Below, one piece after another: positions 1 to 20,400 of a stretch of 64,000 bases of DNA. Made by a program: the position numbers and the translations under genes. The first letter of the stretch is position 1. Every line of letters begins with the position of its first letter. Below the pieces are notes generated by a model. The model worked only from the letters and a program-made list of their open reading frames with translations, had not been told where the DNA came from and ran no database searches. The stretch covers positions 27,592,459-27,656,458 of the forward strand of contig OZ038321.1 of NCBI GenBank assembly GCA_964035795.1, read 5' to 3'. Source of the stretch: Pterobdella sp. o SKG-2022. Taxonomy: Eukaryota > Annelida > Clitellata > Hirudinida > Piscicolidae.

Positions 1-1928
1 CCTCCAACTCGAGTTTGATTCCCTCAATGAACTCTGCTCTCAACTCAAAACCAAAGGTTTTATGGTGTTTTGATGCTGTCATGTTATTTTAATGGCAGGA
101 ATTTGTATTCATTTTATTTGATTATAAAATTTCTTAAGTTTTTGAGGTACAACCAACATTGAATGAAACAAAATTCCACGTAATTATTTAAATATGCATA
201 TAATAGCTTACATACATTAAAATAAACCAGGTACAAAAACTTCAAACCATACTCATGCACAGAGCAAATGTACCAATCTCAACTGGAAGAAAACAAGGAG
301 CATCAAGTGGCATCGACCACCCAACTAAGGGAGGCTCTAGAGCAGCAGATGCAACTACACACACAACAACACGCTCAACAAATCGCCCAACTCAGAAACC
401 AACTTGCAGTTAAGGAAAAGAAAATTTCGCAAATATCTGAGTATGTAATGACGGGGTTATGCGTTTTTTTATGTGGTAGTGATTTTTTCATTCCATGGGT
501 TATATATCAATTTTTATATCCCTATCAATAATTATAATTGTTTCAATAAATTGCTAGATTAATGTCTATCAACATCATTTTCATCATTGTTTCAATCTTA
601 ATTATTATGCATTTCTATAACATCTTCACTCTTAATTATATTTTTCATTATTATGCACACAACCTGAAGAGAAGGGGATGAGTTACAAATGATGTATGAG
701 GCGTTGAAAACGGAGCATGCTCAACTGAAGGAGGTGGAGGCTAGCAAGAGTGCCCAGCTGGGTGAGTTGATGCTGCAGATGCAGACTGACGAGGAGAACA
801 GGAAGAACCTCAAGGAGTTAGAGAATGTGGCTGCAAGGGAGTTGCAGATCTTGCATGACCTCAGGAGGGGTTTCGTCAATGATCTTACTGAGCGTGTCAA
901 AAAGGTTGGGTGCGTTATATATGTTTGAATATGCTTATGCACCTAAATATGAATTCATCCAATATAAACACACAGACATCATCTTTTGAGGACGATGACT
1001 CGTTCACAGACGCTAAGACACAGAAACAAAAGATCATTTTCTTGGAGAGCAACCTAGAACAACTCACCAAAGTCCACAAGAATGTGTGTTTCATTCATTT
1101 ATGATGGCATTTTTCATCTATCCTATTCTGTTTTTTCTCATTTGAGTTTCTTTGTAGCAAGAGAATTAATTCTAACTGAAAATTTATGATATAAATTAAT
1201 AAAAATTCTTAATGAGTTTTTCAAAAATATTCAATTTTTTTCTCACGTTATTATTCATACTTGCATGAGAAATTTTATTTGAAATACTTCAAACTTTAAG
1301 ATTTATCCTTCAGTATTAAATAAGTTTTAAATTTGATGTTTTTATTGATTATTTTTGTCACCACTTGTACATTTTCAACACTTGGTTATATACTATATAA
1401 TCACCAACACCACACCCAACAGTTGGTGAGAGATAACACCGAGTTGAGGGGAGAGTTGCCCAAGCTTGAGAAGAGATTGAGGGCCACCATGGAGAGGATC
1501 AGAGCATTGGAGAATGCTCTCAAAGAATCCAAGGAGACCGCCCTCAGGGACCGTAAAAGGTTCTGTGCTTTTGTTTCATTAGCGCTTCGTTGTGTACGTA
1601 ATTGATTGTATATTTGATGCAGTTTTGGGGAAATTTATGTTAGTATTATATATTGAACCATTTAAAATTATTTTTTTGAAAAAATTTTTATTTATGTTAA
1701 CGCCAATAAACAGTTATCATCAATTTCGACATATATTCTAGTTTTCATTGTCTTGATAATATCTTATTATTGCTCATCATACAACCTCACAGATACCAAC
1801 AAGAAGTGGACCGTATAAAGGAAGTGGTCAGGCAGAAAAATCTCTTAAGGAAGGGACATTCAGCCACCATTGTCAAGCCTGTGAGAGCCGGCCATGCGGC
1901 TTCTCCCGTAGTGGTGAAAGCGGCGTGA
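1..1928 (+). CDS. KIF5: Kinesin-1 heavy chain (KIF5), C-terminal exons; 5' part lies outside the window
   Basis: Motor protein of plus-end microtubule transport; only the distal coiled-coil stalk and tail are present. Exons by GT-AG junctions: 1-56 (partial), 263-440, 670-904, 976-1083, 1423-1559, 1793-1928 (stop TGA 1926-1928). The coiled coil carries segments almost identical to animal KIF5, for example [34 protein letters not shown] and [10 protein letters not shown], with frames joining across every intron. The tail has the globular autoinhibitory region, but the classical I-A-K motif reads I-V-K (TIVKPVR). The C-terminus is short (about 28 residues after RKGHS) compared with vertebrate KIF5. 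An AATAAA on the plus strand at 2299-2304 is a candidate poly(A) signal. It is convergent with TP53RK. Identity is secure; the exact exon 3 and exon 4 edges are inferred from phase. Confidence 0.95.
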
Positions 1929-2338
1929 GGTTCATCACGCTAAATGTTTTTTTATGATGGAACTTAATATAACGAGATTGTATTTGTTTAATCTAGTTGC
2001 ACGTGGATCTCATTTGTAATTTATATCATCTTTTTAATGCATTCCTTTGTTGAAAATGTTTTGTTAGACTAGTCAGTGTAATTTGCGATCATTCCATGTT
2101 GTTTACCACCTTTCCAGTTATGATACATGTGCCTTAATGGACATTGCAAGTGTGATCATTTGTTTAAATTATTTTCTTGTTGAACTATTCAGCTAATTTC
2201 ACCATATCAACATAAAACATTAAGGTAGAATTTTAAGTTATTGTTGGTTTCGGTCGATTATATTGTCAATGAATTAATATATTAAAAGATTTATTGAAAA
2301 TAAAAATTTTTGTTATAAAAATTGAACATTATGAAATA
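1929..2338. other. Convergent intergenic gap between KIF5 and TP53RK
   Basis: AT-rich 410 bp between two stop codons. It contains opposed AATAAA hexamers: plus strand 2299-2304 and minus strand 2295-2290 (TTTATT on plus). No ORF or repeat seen. Confidence 0.6.
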
Positions 2339-3072
2339 TCATCCCAACATTGTTCTTTTCCTGCCCCTCATTCTCACTTCATCAAGCTTCTTCAAAACAG
2401 CTTTGGTATCTTTGTGAAAAGCCTTTTCATAAGCTCCAAGAACAAAATGAACCAGATCTTTGAGGTGTGGGTGAGTGCAGGCAAAAGCCCGTTCAAGCAC
2501 ATACAAATCTACAGCCATGTCTTCTATAGAGCTGTTCAATGCACCTAGTCCAAAATCAATGACTGACATTTCTTTTGTAGTGTTGTTGATGAGAAAGTTG
2601 GCAGTGGTTAGATCGCCATGGGTGAGTCTGATAGCATGCATACCAGCTACCATAACTCCCATCATATTTGCTGCTTCTTGGATTATTTCTTCATTATTAT
2701 TCTCTTTTTCGCTATTCAATAAATCTTTGACAGTTGATGCATTTTCTATGTATTCCATGGCGATTTTATGGTTTTCTATATCAACATTGTATATAGCAGG
2801 GGTTCGTATACCTGGTAAATATAAAATATACTGATTACAAAATAAAAAAACTTAAAATTCATTAAAAAAGAATTTTTTCAATTTTTATAACCATTCTCTT
2901 TGCATTTCAAAATACATCTGACTTCTGCTTTGGTCCGTTCATCATTCAGTTTTTTATTTAAATTATTTTGTCTATACTTTTTTTTAAACCTTTCTTTTAT
3001 TATAGTTTTTTTGCCGCCTATCTCATCTAAATATAATCGAGCCTCCGCTCCTTGTGCGATTACTTCAGTCAT
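2339..3072 (-). CDS. TP53RK: TP53RK / Bud32, KEOPS (EKC) complex atypical kinase-ATPase
   Basis: Atypical small kinase that supplies ATPase activity to the KEOPS complex, which makes t6A37 on ANN-decoding tRNAs. Two exons on the minus strand: 3072-2892 (ATG at 3072) and 2811-2339, joined in the glycine codon before IRTPAIYN; product 217 aa. Visible motifs: N-terminal AQGAEA nucleotide loop (residues 6-11), catalytic lysine in TIIKERF, HGDLTTANFL catalytic loop (about residue 125), DFG at about 146, a VDLYVLERAF helix, and the C-terminal basic RGRKRTMLG tail typical of Bud32. There is no activation-loop extension, as expected for this family. A minus-strand AATAAA (plus 2290-2295) lies about 44 nt after the stop. 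Start codon is 211 bp from the EXOC5 start on the opposite strand, so a shared promoter is likely. Confidence 0.95.
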
Positions 3073-3283
3073 TTTAACATGAAAACCTACCTACTTAAAG
3101 AAAGATTCGATAAAAACTGATTTGAATATCATGTTCCAAATACAAAATATTTTCTAAATTTTTTTCTAATAAAAATGTTTAGAATAAAATTTTTAAAAAT
3201 AATTTTTGCATATAGGTGTCTACTTGGATGAAAGTGAGCTTAAATAATAAATATTACTTTCGTTTAGTATTCTAATATTTCAT
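3073..3283. promoter_or_regulatory. Putative bidirectional promoter TP53RK / EXOC5
   Basis: 211 bp separate the two divergent start codons, so both 5' UTRs and core promoters must sit here (unless further untranslated exons exist). AT-rich; no clear TATA box or initiator can be singled out by eye. Inference from spacing only. Confidence 0.4.
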
Positions 3284-10468
<7,185 letters not shown>

Positions 10469-12247
10469 CCAATATTCCTATTTTATCTTGCTTGTTTATT
10501 TCAATTTTTATTTCTATTAAAATTCTATTTATATCCTGCTTTTTGTTTATTTAAGAGATTATTTTTTTTTAAGAATACAATAAAAGGTTGATTACTTCTT
10601 GTTAGATATGGTGAACAAACAAAATATTTAGCTATATTCACTAATCTACTGTGAAAAAATCTGACATTATCAAGTTATTATTTAGTGCAAGTTGATTTAA
10701 TTGTATGACAAAACAAACACGGAGTGTTCATTTTGACAAAAATCATGAAGCTCTCCGTAAAATCTTCAGATGCTTCGTGTTTTTCTCATATGTTTGAATC
10801 TTGCAGGTTTTTATACGCCATGAAACTTTGTTTTTACCCACCAAATAGAAGGAATATTAGTGCGCGTTAATTTTAAACAAGCAAATATTTGAAAATGCCT
10901 TAAAAGTTTGGTTTATGTGTGCCTTGATACCACAATAACTACAAAGCGCAGAAGAGTGTGACACTGAATGACTTTGAAAGCTTTCTACTATCTGCAGGGA
11001 TATCGGAATTTGGAATTGTGAAGTTGATAAAAAAGATGAAAAACCATTGATTAGTTGCTTGATAAAATTATTTTAATGGCCAATCATTTGTACTTAATAC
11101 AACTTTGGGTATGTTACCGTTTCACACGAGGCAGAACTTAAACACCATTCCGTCTTCTTCATTGTTTTGAAGCACAGCGATGGATTCATAGCTAAACAGT
11201 CATTCATAAGCATGAATTTTCCATCGTCAGTATTTACTTGAGAAACAGGTTCGGTAGATGCAATTATTTCTTTCACCTGCATACCTTGAAACTTTAAATA
11301 AGCGTCGACCTTTTTTTTAAAACCATAAATTGTTGTTAACCCTAGTGACAATAACTCCATATTGAAAACAAGGAGAACTGCCTTCTTTCTTCACCAATAT
11401 AGTTTTGAGTGAGAGGGCATGATTAAAACTGAGAAGTGTGAGACTGGTGATAGATTTATTGAAGTTACTTTGAATTTATAATAAGTTTCACGACACAATA
11501 ATTATCATTCACTAAATTATTGGCATTAGAAGTGATAAGCACCTGGTATAAATATCATTAAAATAATTCGAAAGTATTAAGTCGATGACACACGGCAGTC
11601 TGATTGGTCTATTGGAAGCATGCTGAAGTTGCATCTAAAGCGATACGACATAGCTTGAAGGGCGCTAAAGAGTTGACGAAATGATGATATTTCACGAAAT
11701 CAACCGTGCATTTGTACGGTACATTTGAATACTGACGGTATTACCATCAATAATATTTAATACTTTTGAGCGCATGGTCGTCTGAATCGATACATACAAG
11801 CGTGAAAACAGGGGACAACAGAGGCACGGATTAAGAGGTGAGGATGATATGCAGAGATGTTGTTTAATGAAGTTTTATGGACTAAAATTCAATTTTTGGT
11901 GCGTGGAAACGTGAAATTGTAAATGAAAGATGACTCAATGGTGGAAAACAAATATCAAGTTGACGCATGGAAACTATGTTGACACTATGTGGAGGTGACT
12001 TGGCGCAATCTTGTGAAATTGGTAAACTTTTGTATCTAGCATTTAGGCTCAGCTCTAAAATTAAATACCCTTAAAATAGAACGAAACAAGTTGAATAGAA
12101 AATAAGAAACGAATATAATTTCAAAATGAACCAAAACAAAACGTGACGGTTTGGGTAATTCTAACGCTTAAAATAAAAACGCAACTATAAATAAACAGAT
12201 GAAAAAGTAAAAAGCACTAAAATATGCCACAAAAACCACTCTAAAGC
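10469..12247. other. Convergent intergenic region EXOC5-PACS
   Basis: AT-rich 1.8 kb between the EXOC5 stop and the PACS stop. It has a candidate EXOC5 poly(A) signal at 10579-10584 and one isolated open frame (11094-11360, minus, listed separately). Nothing else is recognisable. Confidence 0.5.
11094..11360 (-). CDS. Unassigned 88-aa open reading frame
   Basis: ATG-initiated frame (MELLSLGLTTIYGF..) ending TYPKLY, 88 residues, five cysteines, no signal peptide or transmembrane segment evident. I recognise no family. Its base composition is a little less AT-rich than its surroundings. It has no visible splice partners and lies alone between two convergent genes, so it could be a small gene, a decayed repeat or chance. 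Confidence 0.25.
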   Translation of the reverse strand: MELLSLGLTTIYGFKKKVDAYLKFQGMQVKEIIASTEPVSQVNTDDGKFMLMNDCLAMNPSLCFKTMKKTEWCLSSASCETVTYPKLY

Positions 12248-14393
12248 TCAGATTTGGAAGGAATTTTGGGAGCAAAGTAGCACAGGTAGATATTTACAAT
12301 GCGTCTGCCAGTGACTGCTAACTTGGAAGAATTTCACTCCCACCCAATCACAGCCGTCCACGTTGACTGCAGTGGTTTGTAAGTTTTAATTAACTGCTTG
12401 CTTATAACGTGGTCGATGTATATTTATCTTCATGATGTACAAAAATCAATCAAAAATAATTTAGGGAAATACTACAATAAAAAGCATCGTCGTTCTACGT
12501 CGGTTTTCATGCAAGCATGGGTTGGACAAAGAAGGAGACCAACCTGTGAGTAACCTGTTCTGGCTCTTCGAAGTGCATATGAGGCGGCTAATGTTGTCAA
12601 TTTGCTGGTTCTTTATACTCTCCACATCTTTCGTCTTTTTTCCCAACCTCATTATCTTTTGTTTTTTGTCTTTGGTGGCAAAAATAAGCGACAAACCAGT
12701 GTTGTTGTTATCGACCAGAGGCCTGAAAATCTGCACCGACTTGAAGGCGCTTTTTAGACTGAACTTTAGGTCTTTTTTAGCCGTCTCATTCTTTGCCACC
12801 AGCCAGTAGTCCATCTGCACCATGAGACCCTCGTGTTCCACTGAGGTCTGGTTCAATGAAATGTTGCCTGCCGTTGCGGCTCCTGCACTATACTGCTGGT
12901 GGCTGCGTGCCATGTGTTAATAATAATAATTATTATTATAATATGAATAACCATAATATTATTAATTATAATAATTTAGAAAATGAAATTTTTTTACTAA
13001 TAATAGCAATATTCATGATGAACTTATAGGAAACATTGAATCAAATTGAAGGATTTTTTAGAGAAAAAATTAAAGAGCCACTCGAATATATATAGACACA
13101 GGAAAAAATCATGAGCGAATAAGGAAGATGTAATAAGTGCTAAAGTTAGAAACTGAATATGAAAAATTAACAAAAAATAATAACTAATATGAAGCTAACA
13201 ACAAAGCAAAAAATAAAAACCCGGAAGAATGTGAAGTGACTTCTTTAAGTTTTTCAAGGAAACTGCTTTGTGGAGGGCTGTTCGATGCCGTCTCATCCAC
13301 GTCTGCCGATGTTGGGTGGGTGGGTAGGATGAATGAATGAAGAGAAAGCTATACGGATGGATTGATAGATGGGTATATGGTCATATGTATAAATGGATAC
13401 CTAGCTATATAGCTAATTTAAAGAAGAGATAGATAAGTGGTTAAACAGATGATTGATAACGTAGACTGTTAAGAACAAATTCAACAACTAGATAAATGAT
13501 TTGATCACAAGGCATGTTGAAGTCTAGCACTAAGACATAAAACAGCATTTAGGATGGATGCGTAATGTTATGAGACACCATGAACAACCTGAGCCAGAAT
13601 CCACTGACTTTAACCTCACTTCCTGTTCAAATACAAGTTAATTATTATAACACACGCAAAACAAAAGTTAGATGATAACAGTTTGTATGAATACGGATAA
13701 AAATATGACACTAAGAATATAAATAATGATGAAATAATAACATGAACTGATAAAATGAAAAAATAAAAAAACAATTAAACAAATACGTGAGCACTCACAC
13801 CAACACACGGCACAAGAACTTGACTAGCACTTTCAGGCCTGCATCAGTTAATAGTGAAGTAATGTACTGCATGCATATCAAGTAGTGATAAGTAAACAAG
13901 ACATTGAGCCATGTGTGTACATAGAAAAAAATTTGAATTGTGGGATTTCATGAGTTGAATCAATCAATCAATCAATCAAATAACGAAAATTTTAGAAAAA
14001 AACCATCCAGGCAATCATAGATGCTTGTTTTCTTAGATATAATTGAGCTTTCTTAAATATACTTAACAGGCACCTTTGCAAGCAACAACATGCAAAAACA
14101 CACCAGCAACAGAATTAAAACTAGTTATCTTTTACAACCACAACAGCATACAAAAGCACAACAACTATAAATCGCAATTCTACGCCAATACCATGTCAAG
14201 AAAACTAATGGAAACTTGAAGCGCACCCACCCAAGTCTAGGGTGCCTAAAGTAAAAATGAATTTTAAGCAAAACAAACCCCTTATCCTTGTGGGTGAGAA
14301 CAACTTCACTGATAGGAACATTAGTGACCACTTGAGCCTCCTTACAATACTTTTCTATGCGGCGTACCATCTCATCCAGGTCCACCTCTGGTC

Positions 14394-14483
<90 letters not shown>

Positions 14484-17400
14484 TAGATATATTACTAGCA
14501 AGTGGTATGTGAATTAGTTTTATATATAAAAATGAAGTGTGCGTGTGAGTGAGCGTGAGTGTAAAATGGGTATTGAGAAATAGTGATGGTTGGTGAGGTG
14601 TTGAAGAAAGTGGTGGAAGTAAGAAATGCAAAAAAATGTATGCCTATTGAAACAATTTCCAATAAGTATATAACTTTGGAAACTATTTCACATCAAAATG
14701 AAGTTGAACCTTTAAGATCATCTTGGCACAGAAGTTTCCAGAAGTTATCTTGGAAAAGTTGCTTGTAAGCGGCTCCAATGGAGGCTAGTTTGTACGACAA
14801 GGTGCAAGAACCTATTGAGGCAAGCAATCAAATGAATCACGAGTGAATCGAGTAAGCGGAGAACTAAGCAATTGATGAAATTAGTTAGGCAATTGAGCAA
14901 TTGGTTAGCGATTTGTTGATCAAATATCAAATCAATAAGCCAACCAACAAATTAAACAAGCAAAGATTTGAACAACTCCTTTCTATATATAATTGCAATT
15001 CGAAAATCAAGATCAATCCTCCATCACCACCATATCACTCACCCTCCACCCCATCATTTTCTCACCCTCCACCATATAACTCACCCAGTGGCACAACCAG
15101 GAAGCGCACATGGTTGGTTATGTCGGGAGACCTGGATGAGACGACCTGTGTAACATGTGTGACTATTACTATTATTAATATTATTATTACTATTATTATT
15201 CTTATTATTATTATTACTATTATTATTATTAATTTTGTGACTTTTTATTGTTTTTACAATTGTTTGGTATATGCCACTGTTATTGTCGCTACTACTATTT
15301 CAATCGTTTGGAGAAAATGCGATAAATGAGTGCTATTTAGATTTACTTTCTAATTGGAAAAAAACAAATAAAAATAAAATAATAGAAAAAATAATAATGA
15401 AAGAATGGGAATCTTATTATTAATATCAAGAAGATAGAACGAACTTTGACGAAAGGTCGAATGACTGAATGTAGGTACCCTTCAGTGCCGATCAGTAGGA
15501 GTTTAATGGTGTGTGGAGTGCATGTGTTCATGCTGTGTGATGGTTAAAAAGGTGATTTTGGTGGATGAGTGAATGGTTAGGGAGGTGATTTTGGTGGATG
15601 GTTAGGAAGGTGATTTTGGTGGATGGTTAGGGAGGTGATTTTGATGGATGGTTAGGGAGGTGATTTTGGTGGATGGATGGTTAAAAATGTGATTTTGGTG
15701 GGTGGGTGGATGGTTAGGGATGTGATTTTTGTGAATGGGTAGTGATTATCTGGTGGAGTGCTAATATGGTTTTGTAAGATGTTGTGAGTGAAGTGCGGTG
15801 GTAAGAGATTGGTAGTGTTTCGGTTGTAGTGTTGATTTGAAGTTTAAAAAAGAAGTAAAATTTTTTATTTGATATATGTAATATAGAAACAAACTTTTAA
15901 TTTAATATTAAACGTTTTAATTAATTTTAATACTGAACTTAAAAATAATATAAATGTAGTCTTAAATTTTTATTTGACACTGATCAGAATTATTTAAAAA
16001 ATACACTCATCTTAAAAACATTTTGACGTGTAAAGTGAGAAATTTTTAGGCTTATTTGCACGAATTTTTGGACAAAAAATTTAAAATTATAAAATTTATT
16101 TTTTTATGCCAATGAAATTTAAACAAAGTTCAACAATGGAAGAAAAATGAACTCAAATTTGAATTGTTTTTGAAAACATATGTATGTGAATATTAAGTAC
16201 GTGAATTATCCAGAAAAATGCTTTTTCTACATAAAGTCTGTTAAAACTGAGACTATAAAAAGTATTTCAATACAAAAAGCTTCGTACTTTAAGATGAAAT
16301 CTATTAGTGCTCACAAACTTTGTTATTTTACTTTTGATAAAAAAATCCTTATATTTCTATAAATTTTCCATATTTTTGCTTGATTTTTATTTACATTCCC
16401 CATTAATTAGGGGTAAACTACCGTTGGGCGCTCGAATTTCCAAGACAAAATGATGCGATGGTCTTTGAAATTTTCGTTTAAACGAGTGCTTAAGGCTTCG
16501 AGTCTCGTTTAATTAACAAACGATATACTCATAATGGCAAAACCAGCCAATAGGGTAAACATTATGAGAAAAATAAAAAAAGAAATAGTACGGGAAAAAA
16601 ATAAAATGATATATTTTATTTATATAAAATGAAAAAAATATATGTGAAACAAAAAATAGCAGTCCAGTAACAACACCAATAAATTAAAATGATAAGCAAA
16701 GGTTATCACGTACAATTTTTGGACCCTGTTGATGACGTGGTTAAGAGCATTTTTGACGTCTGCATGTGTCGATGTTGCCAGACACAACGCCAGCTTCTCA
16801 AGTCTCGTGCTCAAGTTCTTGAGTTGGTGGTTGATGGTGGGTACATAGGCAAGCATGTAGCATGATAGATGTATATTTAGACAAAAACATAGATGGATAT
16901 ATACCAGACAAGATGGTTCGTGGTGGTTGAGAAAACAGATGAACTCTGGCAAAGGCAGATCTGATTGCATGAGTGAGAACTGTTCTTGCAACTGTCGCTG
17001 TAGAGATAACAGTACGTCATCGTTATCGTCATCATCATCGTTTCACGTCCGTTTCTAAACTACTAGCATAGAGTCGGAAAAACTAATACATATAAATTAT
17101 ATATGATAGGTGCGTCTAAGGTGCATTGACCAATGAAACAATCTCTTAAATCCTAACAACCAACCATCTGTTCAGGATTATGCTCATTATCCTTGAGGGC
17201 GTACACTCTTTCCTCCGCAGGTCGATCTGCCATAGGAAGTTCGAGGTTTTTCCTTTCCTTGCGAACCTCCGCGCTAATTGATTGGTTCCTGCTCTTCTCC
17301 ATCATCGACTGCGGCATTTGTTATGTAATTGAATTATGAACAAAATCAGTGGCATTAACTTCAGGAGGTTTTAGGTCACATTCAAACATATACTTTTGAT

Positions 17401-20400
17401 AGATAAATTTTTAATGATAAGGCTAAACCTATCGAAAATTATAGCTGTTTCTTTTTTGCTCAATAAATTTACTAAAGTTCTTCAATAAATCGACGTGAAA
17501 AATTTTTGGTAAATAAATCCATTTACATATTAATTAATTTGAAAATTTTACTAAAGATTAATAATAGAATTAATGATAAACAATGTTATAGAACCATTGT
17601 AGTAGCTTTTACAGTTTTTCTCGTTAAAAAAAGTATCTATCTCAATAATTTGAAACATTGCGTAACAATGCTGATGTATCTTTTCAGAGACATCGTATGT
17701 ATTTTTCTTCAATATTTGGTAACGAAAAACATCAAATAAGAGAAATTTTTTAAAAACAGTTAAAATTAAAGCTTTTGATTCTCAAAATGTATCAAAAATT
17801 CCTCTTAATTGATGTTTTTCGGTAAAAAAAAATTCTACTGAAGTTGTTATTGTTGCTGCAAAGGTAAGTTCAAAGTACACACCTTCTCAAGCTTTTTCGA
17901 GAACAATTCTAGTTTATCATTTTTTTTACCCTCCTTTGTCTGTTCTGTCGGTTCCTGTCACAACAAATACAAGCATTTTTCTCAAAGACATCATATGCCA
18001 ATGTTTTGTCAGTTGTTTATGAAAATAACTCCATAAAATAATGCAATTTTATTGATACTATTTATTCAAGCTGAAATTTTCGAAAAATTCAACTTTGTCA
18101 TAAATTATAAAAAATAATGAAATAAAAAATCATCAGTAAAATTGCCTCATTTTGAGAAGTTATTTTTAAAACAATTAACAAACCTTTTTATGGGTTTATC
18201 TATCTCTCTCTATCTACCTATCTATCTATCTATCTATCTAGTTATCTATCCATTTATCCGCCCACCCACCAAACCCCAACACACTCACTTCAAGAGAGGT
18301 GCGCTGGAGGGCGGGTTGGTTGGCGGAGAAGAAGGGCGTGAGTTTGGGCTTAGGGATGGAGTGGCAGGATATGGAGTCGATGTCAGGACAAGAATCGAGG
18401 AGGCTCTCAATGTCGAACATGTCCTCACCGAACATGTGACTTCCTCCCTGCGATTCCATCTCGTGCTTCAATACCTTGCCGTCATCAGGGTGGTAGTGCA
18501 ATTAATGTGAGTCACAACAATAAATTTTTTTGAAAAAATAGTTAGTCATGATATAGCTTTAATATTTTAATATTATTATTGTTATTATAATTATTATTAT
18601 TTCTATTAATATACCTCTTCTGATACTTTGAACTTCTTAATGAGAGAGATAAATTTCTGCTTTATGTTCTTTTGCTGTTTGATGATGCAACAAAAATATA
18701 ATGGTCATAACGACCAATAATGGCATTTTTTAAACTTCTTACGTATGAATGTGCACTCGGGTGTGAGTATTATGATTAATTACAACAGTCATTTGCAAAA
18801 CCATCTAATTTAGTTTGGTTATAAATATCCCTATACGATCATCCTCCCAAATGCCCCGTTATAAAATATATTATCACGTCTCACTCCATAAAATGGCACC
18901 ATAAAGACGATAAACAGTGATCATATCACCACCAACACACCCCACTTCAATCTTCTCAACACCACAACCCACGGTGTTCTTACTTGGTTAGCAATAGCGC
19001 TGGCAAGAGTTTTATTGGGGGCGGGATGGATGGGGGGATCGTCGTCGGAGAGTGCCTCATTCGATGACAACTCCTCCTCTTCCTCGTCGTCTGATAAGTC
19101 AAAATTGAAGCGCTCTGTGGGTTTAAGGTATATTGTGTTTAATTATCATGTTTATATGAGAACAAAAACAACAGAGCACGAGAATTAACGACTGTCGGTC
19201 TTATAATAGAAAAAAATTTACCATCGCAAAAACATGTGACGATTGAATTCCACAGACATTCACGCAACTCCATAACCCAACACCAAGCAATCATGCAACC
19301 CCTAAAACCACCCACACAACTTCAAAAACCCCTCACTCAACTCCACCACAAACCAGCCCTTGTAATCCTACAACCAACAACACACGTTTTTCCACCCCAA
19401 GCAGCCCACCCATTGCAACCTTTATGAACTCGTTCAACCAGGTCGACAGGCTGTGACGATAAGGACTGAATGCACACGTGAGCAATCACCTCCTTCGACG
19501 TAGGCGATATCAATTCTAACTGGCCATCCACTGGATTCTGCAGCACCTAGTAAGAGTGGGAATAATTTATAAGAAACATATCGGAAGGTTTCGAGTCAAT
19601 GAAAAATTTCAAAATTTTAGTGTTTTTATAATTGCCATTTTGAAAGTTGATTCACAAAAAATAATAAAATGTAAAAAATAATAGATTCCATGAGCTTGAA
19701 TACGTTATCATTCGCACTATAATGATAAGAATAATAATGATAAATATAATATTTTATAGCACAGAGTTTGAAGATTATGTTAGAGCGCGTAAACCGTCTT
19801 CTCGGCTTCACATGGATGCAGGGATGGCTCAATGGCATGATTTTGTGATCAAATGTACTTTTATCAATTAAAGTTATTTTCGATAGAAGTATAACAAAAA
19901 ATCAAAAAAACTCAAATAAATCTAAAAGAAAAATAGAGCTTTTGTCATGCTCGAAGCGTTTAGAAAGAAAGAAATTAAAAATATGATAAGCCTGGCTTGT
20001 TTTGCTCTTGTCAATCAAAAACTACGAGAAATAAACGGCATATGACACAAAAACAATAAAAAATCTGTGATAAGAAGCTTTAGTTTTTGAACGTGATAAA
20101 TAGCTTGGCAGAGCAATAAAAATTCAAAAGTTTGTAATTTGGTTTAATAGGAGTTCACTTTTAGAAACTTTTGGTATACTTTGAACCAGCCTTTTTGTTC
20201 GAAAGATTTTACATGAATTTATGAGATTTTAATAAATTTATTGACAGCAGAAAAAGTTTCAAAAAAAAAACTTATCATGAAACACTACCCTAAAAATATC
20301 TAATGTGAATAAGTTTATAACAAGTAACCTGAAGATTAGTAATTTTGTTAATTAGCTAATAGCTTATTAGTTTCCCAACCACAATTCAAAGTGAACTCAT

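Noticed and set aside
14125..14631. 168-aa His/Thr-rich ORF and 79-aa Cys/Val-rich ORF
   Set aside because: Both cross the TG/CA microsatellite; only the segment 14279-14387 (minus) is a real exon, of PACS.
15546..15740. CRISPR-like or regulatory repeat array
   Set aside because: Degenerate tandem 25-bp units without spacers; minisatellite in PACS intron 12.
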